Assembly (NCBI GenBank): GCA_019188255.1
Contig: JAETXT010000002.1
Span: forward strand, 6,813,011 to 6,877,010
Direction of reading: 5' to 3'
DNA: 64,000 bases
From: Verticillium longisporum
Taxonomy: Eukaryota > Ascomycota > Sordariomycetes > Glomerellales > Plectosphaerellaceae
In this document: one piece after another, positions 35,652 to 48,300 of the stretch
Layout: each line of letters starts with the position of its first letter
How positions within the stretch are numbered: position 1 is the first letter of the stretch
Notes under the pieces: model-generated
What the model was told of the DNA's origin: nothing
The model's input: only the letters and a program-made list of their open reading frames with translations
Database searches by the model: none
Made by a program: the position numbers and the translations under genes

Positions 35652-37880
35652 TGAACGATTCAACGAAGTCACGATTTCCACATCATCCCGTGGCCTGAAA
35701 GAGCATCAATACGAGACATGGGCCTGGGTAATAACAAGGGAGAGGCAGCTTGACTCGAAACAAGTTTCTGAGAAGAGGCATTCGCGTTTGGAAGTGCAAT
35801 GGCCCATTTCAAGGGGCCTTCGAGAGGGAGTTTGGTCAGGTTTTTTTGCATGCACTGGAAATCGCGATTTCTGCTTCATTGTTTGACTGGCGGACTTCGG
35901 CGGACTTCTTCTGCACTCTAGTGCTTGTCAAGCTGTACCTCAGACCTCAGACTGCGATGTTTTCAGTAAAGACATAGCCAATGGATGAAGATTGGCATGA
36001 GGTGTTCTCAAAGTGAATCATCTCGCGCACGCAACAAGAGAATAATTTTTCCCATGAAGATAAGCCGATGGTGATTGAAAGGATCCGTCAAAAAGCTCTT
36101 CATGACAGTCTAGTGGAGTAATGCCTCTTTTGCGGTTGAAGACGGCGGATCGATTGACAATCATGCGATGTCAGTGGCACGGTGTCCTAGCCAAGCCGAC
36201 TTTCACTGTGTATCTCCCGTAGACCTCGAGTCGCACGGAGGCTGTCACACAGAGGAGTCGTCAAGTACACGATACCTGTCGTGCTACCACGCAACAGAGC
36301 GCCGATTCTGCACGCTGACGTCGTCTTTTCCCCCACAGCTGGCCATTTCCGTATGGCCGCGATGAAACGGTAGGCTCCTCTCAGTCCGACACAAACACCA
36401 CATGCCCCCGTGATTGGGGCTGGCTGGCTGGAACGGGCCTCCCACCCACCCTTGCGCCCCCCCCCCTTTGGCTATTTCCCCTCCCCACCGTCGTCACCAT
36501 GCCCTCCCCACCCGATAGCTTCGTCTTCGATGAGGTGATGGAATACCAAGGCTTGTAATCCCTCTGAGCGACCCCAACGCCAAGAGCGCAAATGGTCAGA
36601 CGAGGAACAAGGCCTGTATGGCGAGATTATCCTAGGAGAACACCCGCTACTGGTCTGCTTCCCACAGTTGCGCCAGTCGATCTATTTGCACCCAGCGGAG
36701 GGGCCGATAAATGAGCAGGTCGGGGCGCCGGATGTAAGCTGAGCGTGAACAAAACGATATGCGCCCTCGCAATCAAGGTTTGGGGAGAGCCTGCCTGGGC
36801 CAGGACCCTCTAGCGGCACCGCTAATAACGAAGGTGGGAGGGGGGCCAGGGTTGTATCAGGATAAGGTATGGGCAGAGACGGGACACTACGCGAGCGCGA
36901 TGGCCGTCTCTTCAGCTCATGTTTTCCGCCATGCTTTATCAGCTGTATGCTTTGCCAGCCGGTTTGCCGTTCGCGCGCGGGAAATATTGACTGTGGGAGA
37001 GGAGGGTGTGATCTGAAGAGGCCTAGCGCTACTTTATGCGATGATCGGTAGTAGGGGCGTCGTGAGTATTGCTTCATGTTAGTCTGTCCGTACTTGGCAT
37101 CTCGGGTTTGTGCGTCAAACCTTCTCCCATATCAGTCCGAACGCAAGGTGCAGATGCTCCCTCTTGTGACTCGTCTTGAAGGACGCTCAAATGATGGTAA
37201 GAAGGCCTAAAGCTGTACGTCCCCCAATACATCCATCCGCCATCACCCCCCATTCATGGCACCCTCCGCCCATCAACGAGTCTCTTCGCATCTAGATCGC
37301 GGGTCCTGCAATTTCCATCGAGAGTCTTGCTCCTCATGTCCCTTGGAATCTTGGGCACAGGCTGCCACCCTTCTTTCCCGCAAACTCCATAGCCTGAACT
37401 CGCCAAGCGCACCTATCGTATACTCTATGGACGTGAGCCCTGCCTCGATGGGCGGTCGACATCCAAGTCGTCGGGGGCCCAACATGGTTGTCAGGGGATG
37501 AATATCTCGGCGAGGCCATGGCAGTAACATTGGGTTTTGTGTTTCCTTCTTCGGCCCCCTCAGACGATGTGCCCATACCGTTTGAATGGTGAGCTCGGCT
37601 ATCATGGTGTCACATTTGATCACCTCGTCCCCGTCGATAACCGGGACTCAGAAGTCTTGCAGATCAACATCATTGAAGTTGGGATTGAGGATGATGGCGG
37701 CAATCTTTTTTTTTTTTTTTTGGCAAACAGGCTCTCACCTTCCCCTGTTAATGTAGCCGACTATGTTGGAAAGAAAATCCCAGCCATTCCAAGGTGCAGT
37801 AACAATGAAAAAGGGACGACGGACCGCGTGAGTTTATTGAAAGCATTGCCTACAAGCGGGGAAATCGAAGTACGACTGAA
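35652..37880. other. Intergenic region between hal4 and the AT-rich block
   Basis: This 2.2-kb stretch of normal composition has no supported gene. It holds the hal4 3' end, a C-rich tract near 36,455-36,470 and a long T run at about 37,708-37,723. It ends sharply where the AT-rich block begins. Confidence 0.5.
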
Positions 37881-38266
37881 TAGATAGATAGAGGAGAACG
37901 AGGAGGTTATTAAGCTAAATAGAAAGAGTAGAATTGAATATATCTAAGAGCAGATTCAGTATCTACTTTAGAGAACTATTAAATAATATTTCAGTATAAG
38001 GACTATATAGTATATTATAAAAATATAATATATTTTAAAAGTTTAATATATTATAAAATATAATATATTATAGAAATATAATATATTATAAAAATAATAT
38101 AAATATAGAAGTATTAAATATATATATTAAATATATTAAAATAATTAAACTTTATAATATAGTTTTATTTAAAATTATTAAATTATATAGTAAATTAAAA
38201 GATATATTATTATAATTAAGCCTTAGCTAATATTATTTAATTTAAAATATATAATATATATTATGA

Positions 38267-38683
38267 GTCTAGGTTCTAGGTAATAATTAAGGATAATATT
38301 ATCTTAATAGATAAAGAGATTATTAAGTAATAAATTAATAAAGGAATATAAAAGGAAGAGAAATATAGAAGTTAATATATCTCGAGAAGGAGGAATTAGA
38401 GGAAGGAATAAATTAAAGATCTTAGTAGCCCTGATTTTTAGCTATAGAATAGTATATTTTTCGATAGGAACGGATATTAGTCTAGGTTCTAGGCAATAAC
38501 TAAAGGTAATATTATCTTAATAGATAAAGGGATCGTTAAGAAATAAATTAATAAAAGAATATAAGAGGAAGGGAGAGATAGAAGTTATTATATCTTAAGA
38601 AGGAAGCATTAGGGGAAGGAACGGATTAAAGATCTTAATAGCTTTAATTTTTAGCTATAGAATAGTATATTTTTCGATAGGAA
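38267..38683. repeat. Two-copy tandem repeat, about 213-bp period
   Basis: The motif GTCTAGGTTCTAGG at 38,267 recurs at 38,480, and about 200 bases after each copy match closely, ending in TTTTTCGATAGGAA. The two copies differ mainly by transitions, consistent with independent RIP of a tandem duplication. Confidence 0.75.
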
Positions 38684-41115
38684 TAGAGGTAGGCGTTTTC
38701 CGATTAAATTAATATAAATACTTAGATTAACTCTAAGGGAAGTAGGGCCTATCTAGAAGAATATCTATTTATAATAATTAAGGGTATTAAGATTAGATAG
38801 GAAATTCTATATAATAGGAAGTAATAATCTTATTTAAAAATGAAAATATATTCTTATTATAAAAACCCTAAAAAGTAAGGTAGGGGAATTGCTCTATATC
38901 TAATAGATTAACTTTTAAGAATTAAGTATAGATAAGGCGCTTAGACTATTTCTAGATCTATAGGGAAATAGAGTCGGTTCTATTCTAGCTTATAAATTAA
39001 GCTAATAAGAAATAAGAGAAGTTAAATAGTTATTATTATTTAATAGTTCTATAGAATTATATAAAAGTTATACTATTATATAGCTCCGCTCTTTCTCTTT
39101 CGAATAATATAGATATTAATAAAGTTTAGCTTTTACTTTAGCTATTAGAAGGGCTATTAGACCCTATCTCCTATAAGTTCTATAGCTTCTCTATAAATAA
39201 GTAATTAAATTGCTTATAAATATATTAGAGCTCTACTTCTATTAGAAATACTATTCTATTACTCTCTATCCCTATTATATATATAATCCTAGAACTAATA
39301 TAAATCTTTATATTTAAGAAGAACTATAAATAGCTCTATTTATAGAAAATAAGTATATACTCTTAGATCTTCTTAATATACTTTATAAGCTTATTATATA
39401 TATTATTTAAATAAACTCTAAGATCGTCTATATCCTTAATATAGAGGAGGAATAAGGTATCTATTAGAACGATATAGAATATAATTCTCCTAATTAATAT
39501 TAGAATAATAATCTCCTCTATTATAGAAATAGGATTTCCTATTCTAAATCTTATTCTAGCCCTTATTCCCTATTTAATAACTATTAAGTTTAATATTAAA
39601 GCTATTAAAGCCTTTATTTATAAAGCTCCTATTATAGAAACTAATATTATATTTATATTAAGGATAATATTATATTATAAAGAAGTACTATTAAGTTAAT
39701 TAGATAATTAAGGAAATAATAGAGAAGAGAGCTTATTAGCTTATTATTCTTATCCTAAGTAGCTAAAAACTTTATAATAGGCTTAAATACATTAATTAGA
39801 TTATAGATAATAATTATTAAAGCTATAAATACTAGAAAATAGAGATTATAGAAGCTTATATAAATTTATAAAAGTACTTAGAGGTATATTTATAGTAATA
39901 GGAGCTCTTAAGCTCTAAATCGTAATATATATTATTAATATTAACTTTAGTTTATTTATTAGCGAGATAAGACTTAAAGTACTTAAAATAGGGGAGTTTA
40001 TAGATATTTCCATAGATATATACTATATACTAGTTAATAGCTCCTATAATTAATACTAACTATATTCTTATGCTTCGCTATTCTCTTAGTAGGAGGGGTA
40101 ATAAGTATAAAGGCTTTATACTTAAGTAGTATTATCGAGGCTAAGGATAAGTAAAAAGAGAGAGAGAGAGAGTAATAAAAAGGGGTAATTATTAATTATT
40201 AAAGCTCTAAAATAGTAAATTAAGCTAGCTAATCTTAAAATAAAGAATTATTATAGAGAAGAGGAAAAGTAAAAGGAATAAAATTACTATAATTTACTAA
40301 TTAAATATATAGATTTATAGAATATAGTATTTACTAAACTAGCTTAATAGGATCTATTAATTCTATTTAAGTAGTTTAATTCTATTATTCCTATTAAGAA
40401 AGCTAATAAAGGGGTAATAATATTAATTCTTCTACCCTCTATTAGTATATTAGCGATTTAGAGACTTTAGGAGCCTATATCTAGCTATTATAAGAGCGCT
40501 ATTTAATTAGCTATTATACTATTTAATTACTATTTATTTCCTTTTTAAAGGGTTTAAAAGCCTATTCCTATTATTTAATTATAAGTTAATTCGTTTCCTT
40601 AGAGAGCTGCTAGTTTAATTAATCCGTAGCGCTAAGGACTAGGGATTTAGCGTTTATAGGAATAATAATATTAAGCTACGTTTTTCCTTATTCTATCTAT
40701 TATTCTCCTATTATTATTTATTTACTTATTTATTTATTTATTTTATAGATTAGGATAGTAGATCTAATGCGCTAGAGACTAGAGGATTATAAGCGTATTA
40801 GAGTAGCTATTAATCTAGGTAATAGAGCCCGATATTAATCCCTTAGGCAATCCTATCTATAAAGAAAAGATAGCTAGTATTAAACTAATATTAAGGGATT
40901 ACTTAGGTCGGTAATTACTATATAGGATTTACTAATATAGTATTTACTAGGGCTAGGATTTATAGCTCTTAAGAGTATATAATTTATAGCTTATATAATT
41001 AGTAAATTAGATAGGTATATCTAATTTACGTAGATAGCGGTAATTTAGAGAGATAGTATTAATAATCATTATAAGTCTTATATTACCTACCCTACCTATT
41101 TAGAGCTCTTAGGTA

Positions 41116-41215
41116 TAGTGAAACCGGGCAGGGCAGCAAGGTATAGCTTAGCAATAAGGGGATCGGGAGTAGCTGATTAGGGGAATGGACATTAGTTAGA
41201 CTCGTAGTAAGTACC
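41116..41215. other. Island with little RIP inside the AT-rich block
   Basis: About 100 bp contain several CpA and TpG dinucleotides and a GC-richer composition (for example AAACCGGGCAGGGCAGCAAG), unlike the flanks on both sides. It could be a later insertion or non-repetitive DNA between RIP-affected repeats. Confidence 0.45.
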
Positions 41216-41780
41216 TCTAAGGTCCATATATTATTAATCTTATACTATATATTTAAGGACCTATCTTTTTCTTAAATAATTACTTTATTACCCTAATTAG
41301 TTAAGGTCATTATTAGCCCTACTTTAATTAATACTCTAAGGCGGATTATCTCTCTTATATATTATTAATATAGTCTATTAGCTTAATTAGACCCCTTAAA
41401 CGAGGTTAGATTTAATCTTAATATAAAGGACTTATTAAAAAGACTTAAATAGAGAATAATAGCTAGACTATTAGATAAATACTATTATAAGAGAAGTAAA
41501 AAGGATTATAGAATAAAATAAATAAATTAATAAGTATAATTAGATAATAATAATAGACCGATTAGGGTAATAGACGAGGTCGTTAGTCCTAAAGGGTACG
41601 AAGGAGCCTATAAAACCTCTATTTATTACTAACCGAGTAAGAATCTAATAATATAGTAGGTTTTAGTTTTAGGTTCTATTAATTAGGGGAAAAAAGGAAG
41701 TTATCTTATCTTACTTAATCTAATAATAGCTAGTTATTAAAGTAATACTATAATTTTATAAATATATAAGATTTACGAAT

Positions 41781-41990
41781 AATATATATAGCCGATTAGC
41801 TATATATATAATATAAATAATATAAATAGTAGATAAGCTTTATATATAAATAATATAAATAGTAGATAAGCCTTATATATAAATAATATATATAGCCGAT
41901 TAGCTATATATATAATATAAATAATATATATAGTAGATAAGCCTTATATATAAGTAATATATATAGCTAACTAGCTATATATATAATATA
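41781..41990. repeat. AT-rich tandem repeat cluster
   Basis: Repeated units built from TAGCCGATTAGCTATATATA-like and TAGTAGATAAGCCTTATATA-like pieces, spaced about 35-45 bp apart, are visible over 200 bp. They lie just upstream of the recognisable Gypsy remnant and could be part of its leader or of a neighbouring repeat. Confidence 0.6.
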
Positions 41991-43579
41991 TAGAACCTAC
42001 GATAGTTATATTCCCTTAATTATAGTATTAGGACCTTATAATAGATTATATAATACTAAGATAGGGGAGGCTATAGCGAAGCTTATATAAGGCGATTCGA
42101 TTCCTCGAAGGTAGCCTCGACCTCCCTCCTCTATAACCCCCCTTCTTCCTTAATAAAAATTAATATATATAAAACTAAAAATAATACGAAATAATAATAA
42201 ATAATAGACTTTAATTAATAGCTAAAGAAGGTAAAAGTAAATAACCTAGCCTTAGAACCCCTATAATAACTAATTAGGGGAATAAACCTATACCTATTAT
42301 AGCTAATACTTAAGTTTACTTCTAAAAAGGGGCTTTTATTATTTATAGGGAGTATTCTTATAAGGATAGTAAGTCCTCGCCTATTTCTAACCCTCTCTAC
42401 CTCGGTAATAATAACGATAACGAAATCGGACTCCTTCTTAATAGTAGCTAGCCTCTAAGACCTATTTTCCCGATAATTTATAAGAATATCTAACCTCCTC
42501 GGCTTAGAATAGTACTTTACGAGAATATAATTAATTAACTATTTGCTTTAGAAGTATAATATATCCCGATTTAAGGCCTTTCCTTTAATTAGTTTATATT
42601 AATCCTCGAGAATATCCTTAAGAAGGTAATAAGTAATAAAGGATTAGCGATAATATTAATACTAAAGTCGAATAGCGCCCCTAGGTTTATAGGGGATAAC
42701 CTCTAGGAGTTCCTAATTAATTATAAGGATACTTATCGCCTAGCTAGCTTTAAAGAGGAAGAGAAGGTTATAAATATTATTATCTATATCGATAAAGATA
42801 ATAGATACTTTATTAAGCTATTTATAAAGATAGTATAAGCTAAGGGAATAACGTTTACTAAGATTACATAATATATTAGGAAGAAGTAAGATTAGTTTTC
42901 CGATAATAATAAAAACTTTATTATTTAGATTAAAGTATTATATAATTATAAGTAATTATTTAAGGACTTAAAAGAGCTTAATAAAGCCTATTAGCTAATA
43001 TTAAAACTTATAATTATAGTAAAGAAGTAGAAGCTCGATTTTCTATCTAATAATAAACTAATTAATATTAATTATAGGATAATTAGGGCTAAGATATTTA
43101 CGAAAATCGCTAATAATTATAATATCGAAGTTAGAAACCTCCCTAATCGATTAATATTTAATAAATTTTAAGATATAATTAGATACTTAGAAAAGGAGAA
43201 AAGAGATATTTAGAGGTTTAAAGCAATATTAGACTACTTTAATTAGGATAATAATAATATTAAAAAGCTTATAAAACCCCTATCGATAACCTTTATATAA
43301 AGGGTATAAATAAAGGATTCCGAGCTTAACGATTTAATAATCTAATTCTAAGCCTTAATTATAGAATATAAAATAGGAATATAGGAGTCTTAATTAAGGA
43401 CCTTAATAGCTATTTAAGAACTCCTAAGGACTATTTTAAAGGAGAACTTAATAGCTATAAAGGTTAATAGAGGAAACGGGCTAATCGTTTACCTATTAGT
43501 GCTCTAGATTATAAACTTAGTAACTAAGCTAGACCTTCTAATTATAGTTCTCTTAAGAGCCCCTAATTAGTTTAATAGA

Positions 43580-43625
43580 GCGGCCTATACTATAAGTTCG
43601 GGGTCGTAAGGATAAGGCTCGTATT
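43580..43625 (+). pseudogene. Gag zinc-knuckle remnant (tentative)
   Basis: The frame reads YYKFGVV here, which fits a CxxC zinc knuckle whose cysteine codons were changed (TGC to TAC and similar). The position, upstream of the RT remnant, fits gag. The match is short and therefore weak. Confidence 0.35.
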
Positions 43626-46199
43626 AATAGGGCGGGTATTAATAAAGTAGGTATTAATAGATATAATATTAGTATAATAGCTATTAATAGCTATAAGCCT
43701 CTTAATTAAGCTAATAATAATAATAATACCCCTATTTAGAGGAGGACGATAGATTTACGAACTAATATTAATATAGAGACTTATACCCCCCTCCTTTAAT
43801 ATAAGGGTCTTATACTTACTATAAAGGTCTCTACTATTTAAAGGACTATATATTATAAAGAGCCGACTTCGAGGTTTAGCTAATTAAGTTTATAATATTA
43901 TATTATTATATTAATAAGGGAGACGATTAGGAATTAGTATTATTATAGTTTATAGTTAAAGGCTAGAATTAAGGTTTCCTTAATTAATATAGTATCTTTA
44001 AATAAGTAATTATAATAAGCTAGCCTTCAGCCTTCTAGGCTTAAAAAGAGCTTAAGGGATAGACTTTTAACTTAATTACTCTATTCCTATTCTCTAATAT
44101 CTATTAAAAGATAAGGAATATACTATAGAACCCTTAAGCTAGAAGCTTAATCTATAGCTAGGTTAACCTTATAGGCTAATACTTTAGAGGACTTCTTAAC
44201 TTTAAGAATAGGATATATAAAGATATAATTAATAAAACTTAAAGGAGAGTTTTCCCTATATTAACTAGATACGATAAAGAGGCCCGCTTTTAAGAGATCG
44301 ACCCTCTTCCAACTTCGGAGCTAGTATATAAGGAGATTAGGGTAATAAATACAATTAATAGCTATAAGGGCCCCTTACTAAATAATATAAAAAAGGTATA
44401 AAGGTTAGTAATAGCTATTTAAGAAAAGCTTATTAAATAGTTCTAGTAATAAGAATATAAAATCCTTTATAATTACTTTATTATTATAGACCCTAAGCTT
44501 TCGAAGTTTAAATAGGAGTACGTTTTAAGGATAGACTTAGAATATAAATAGCTCTTAATAATATACTTTAAAGTCCCCTATTATTCTATAATAATATATA
44601 ATCCTTAAAGAGAAAAAGGGCTAACTTTATAATAGGACTATTTATAAGGCTTAATTAAGCTAATATAGATATTACCTTTAGCTTTAGACCCCTTATAATA
44701 TAAAAGAAGGAGCTTATAATCTAGGAATTTAAGGACTTTAATATATTTTTAGCTTTATTATATAATAATAGACCTTACCTATTAATTTAACTAGGATAGA
44801 CTTATTTAAAGTACTTAAGATATATATCTTTATAGTAATCGATTTAAGGGTATAATTTAATATTATTTCTAAAAACGTTATAAACATCTTTAACCTCTCT
44901 TATAAGGTTTATAAGTTAATTATTAAAATATAATTAGCTACATTAGGGGAACTAAGAAGGGTAATCGGCTATATACTTAAAAACCTATAAATCGATAAAT
45001 ACTAATAGCCTAATATCTTCTAAGTTATAGTAGCTAAGGACTATACACCCGATATACTATTAAAGGGGCTATTCTTCGCTTAGATATAAATAATATTTAA
45101 TTATATTAAGGACTAAGTATATATTAACTTCGTATTCGGAGGCTTAAGGATTATAGTCCTAATTAGCTATATTAGACCTTTTAAGAAGGAAACCTTAAGG
45201 GACGTCTACTTAGATTTCTCGCTTAAAAGGATATAGGTATTATAAACTAATTAAAGTAATAATAAAAGCGAGAATAATAATTAAAGGGGCTTAAATAATA
45301 ATAATACTCTAGCTATTATTAAAGGGAGATATTAAAGAGATATTCGAGAATTATATCTAAGTAATTAGGAACTAGATAATTTATTTAATTAGACGCCCTC
45401 CTATAAACCCGCTAATATAAATAAAGGGGACTCTATTCTAAAGATACTTTTAGAGGCCTAAATAATCTATATTATTAATAAAGCCCTTTCTTTAGAAATT
45501 ACTTTTATTACTCCTTTAATTAAGAGAGCTATTATTTAGATTAATAATTAAGGAATAAGCTATATTTATTATAATATATTTAAGGAATTATTAAGAAAGG
45601 TATTCTTTAACTTAGTATATATTATTTTAATTAAATAGAAGGTATAATAGGATACTAATTAAGCTAATATACTTTATATTCTTAAAACTAAGGAATAATA
45701 AACCTAGAAAGCTTCTTCGATTATAGAGCCCTTAAAGAATATTAAGAAAATCTATATTATATATAAAAGGAAGGCTAATAAAGTAAACCTAATTAATAAT
45801 AAGCTATCTAATAATAGTATATTTAAGGGTAACCCTTTCTAGAAGGTTAAAAAGCTAGCTATTATCCTATTAGAGTAGTATATAATCGATAAAGGCCTTT
45901 TTAAAAGCTTAATTATATTAAAGTTCTTAGATATTAAGCTATAATCGAGGCTTACGATCTAGAGATTATAGGATATTATAGACTCCTATAAATACCTCTA
46001 ATTAAGGGAATAGGATATATTAGAATAAATCCTCCTAAATAGGGAAGCTATATTAGCTTAGGATTTTACTAAGTATAGGAGTCTTAATTATAATATTACT
46101 CCTTTATAGAAAATTAAAACGATCCTTTATAAAGCTTATTAAATAAAGGGTATCCTAATTCTAAAGGCCCTTAAGAAGTTAATTATCGAAATATTAAAG

Positions 46200-46640
46200 G
46201 AATACTTCGAGAAAGGGGTTATTAAGGAAAGCTATATTTCTTATAGGAACTTTTAATTCTTAGTTTAAAAGAAAGATAGGAAGATAAAGCTTATTAACTT
46301 AGCTATATAGATTAATAGAATTACTATAAAGGATATATTTATATCCCTAAATAGGGACGATTTCTTAAAGGACTTCGTAATATATAAGCTTATCTCCCTC
46401 CTCGATTTCTTTAATAAATATAATTAAGTACTATTTAATAAGATAAGTAGGGATATAATAACGTTTATAACTTCTATTAGCTTATTTAGGATATATATTC
46501 TCCTTTAGGGAGCTATTAACTTAATAGCCTAGTTTATATATATAATTATAAGAATCCTCTATAACCTTATCCCTTATTATTATTATACCTTTATAGATAA
46601 TATTATTATTAAGGGATTAATTATTAATTATAAAAGTAAG
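46200..46640 (+). pseudogene. Reverse transcriptase remnant
   Basis: Readable pieces include the palm start (KKDRKIKLINLA), the LISLLDFFNKYN block and the catalytic box, now FIDNIIIKG at about 46,590-46,617. In intact Gypsy enzymes this box reads FIDD; the second Asp is Asn here by a TpG-to-TpA change. In-frame stops interrupt it throughout. Confidence 0.75.
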
Positions 46641-47039
46641 GATTTAATCCTAAAAGTATATTAATTTATTATTAAATACCTTTAAAATATTAATAAAGTC
46701 CTTATTAATATTAAGCTTTTAAGATATACTATTTTAGGAGTAAAAAGCTAATAGGCTTAGGAATTAGCTATTATCGTTAACTATATCTATAATATTATAG
46801 ATTATTCCCCTAATCTAGCTAAGATTATTAAGCTCTAGGAATAGACGAAGTATAATAATATCTCTTTACTAAGATCCTTCCTAGGGCTAGCTACCTTTTA
46901 TTAAATTTAGATTAATTATTTTAATATTAAGTATAGCCCTTTTATAGATCTATTAAAGAAGAACGTCCTATTCTTCTAGATAGACTTATAATAAGAAGCT
47001 ATAGATATTATTAAAGCTAAACTTATAAACTCTCTAATT

Positions 47040-47460
47040 TTAATCTCGATTAATTATAGTATAGAAGGGAGTATTATCTACTTCTATATAGATATAAGCT
47101 TTAAGGGCTAGGGAGCTATTTTAGGGTAATAGATTAATAAGAGGTAAATAGTCTTAAGGTATAAGAGTAGCTACTAGGACGTAGCTAAATAGAAATACGA
47201 TTCTAGGAAGCTAGAACTTAAAGTAATCCTAAAAGCTCTAAGGCGCTTAAGGAATTACCTTTATAACGTTTACTTTATTTTAGAAATAGATACTTAAATG
47301 CTTATAGTATAGCTTAATAGGGCTATAATAGACCTCTTAGGATTAATAATTATCTAGTAGATTATTTAAATCTATATATTTAATTTTAGAATTAAGTATA
47401 TTTTAAGGATAAAGAACTCTATAATAGATAGACTCTTAAGAAAGCTATTAGGACCCTCTA
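47040..47460 (+). pseudogene. RNase H remnant
   Basis: The pieces FYIDISFKG-stop-GAIL (about 47,083-47,127) and KYDSRKLELKVILKALRRLR fit the Gypsy RNase H domain (usual form VDxSxKGWGAVL). A Trp codon has become a stop, as expected for RIP. Confidence 0.7.
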
Positions 47461-47899
47461 ATTAAGATAATAAAGCTATAAAAAGGGATATTAATAACTT
47501 TATCGATATTAATATCTTTATAGTAATTTCGGGCCCTTCTGAATTACTCCTATTAAATAAAGAGACTTAGAATTAAGCTTTAAAGGACCTAATAAGCTTC
47601 CTAGTAATAGGAGTATTCCTTAGCGAGTTTATTAAGAGGTAATAAGAGGTAATTAGGAGAATTATAATAAAAGTTTTTCTTTAAAATAGCTTCTTTTAGA
47701 CCCGTCCTAATAAGATATAAGCTTATCTACGAAGAATTATTAATAATTCTAATATATAGATTATTCTAATTATAATTATATATAAAGAAGTAGAATATTA
47801 GGGATATAAAGTAACCTATTAGTAGGTATTATTTAACTTCTAATAGGATAATATATATTAATAAATTAAAATAATAGTTAAGGCTTATCCTATATATTA

Positions 47900-48300
47900 A
47901 ATAGCGAGAGGACTATTAAAGGGCGACCCTTTAATATTTATTAAGCTAATTATAGATTCCCTCCCCTTTATATATATCTATTTTAATATCTAGTACCTTT
48001 ATAATTACTATTTAATAGAAGCTAAGTATAGATTTACTAATTATATTAAGGCCCGTTTAATTAGGGTAAATACTTTAAAGGCTATTATAAAATTCATTTA
48101 AGAGGACGTTATCTATAAATATAGCTTATATTACGTCCTTATTATTAATAGTAGACTAGAAAATAAAGGATCGGTTATTAAGCTTAATAATTAATATAGA
48201 ACGAAATAGAAACTTATATTATTATATAACCTAAGGGCTAATAGCTTTATCGAAAAAGGTTATTAATTTAGTATATATACCCTAGCTACTTAGGTAATAA
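47900..48300 (+). pseudogene. Integrase core remnant
   Basis: The pieces YYLIEAKYRFTNYIKARLIR, EDVIYKYS, SRLENKG and the glutamate-bearing SFIEKGY match the order of a retroviral-type integrase core. The second catalytic Asp is Asn in INSRLENKG. Confidence 0.7.

Noticed and set aside
42090..42115. tRNA-like GATTCGATTCC in the AT-rich block
   Set aside because: Short and isolated; no cloverleaf can be drawn and the region is mutated repeat DNA.
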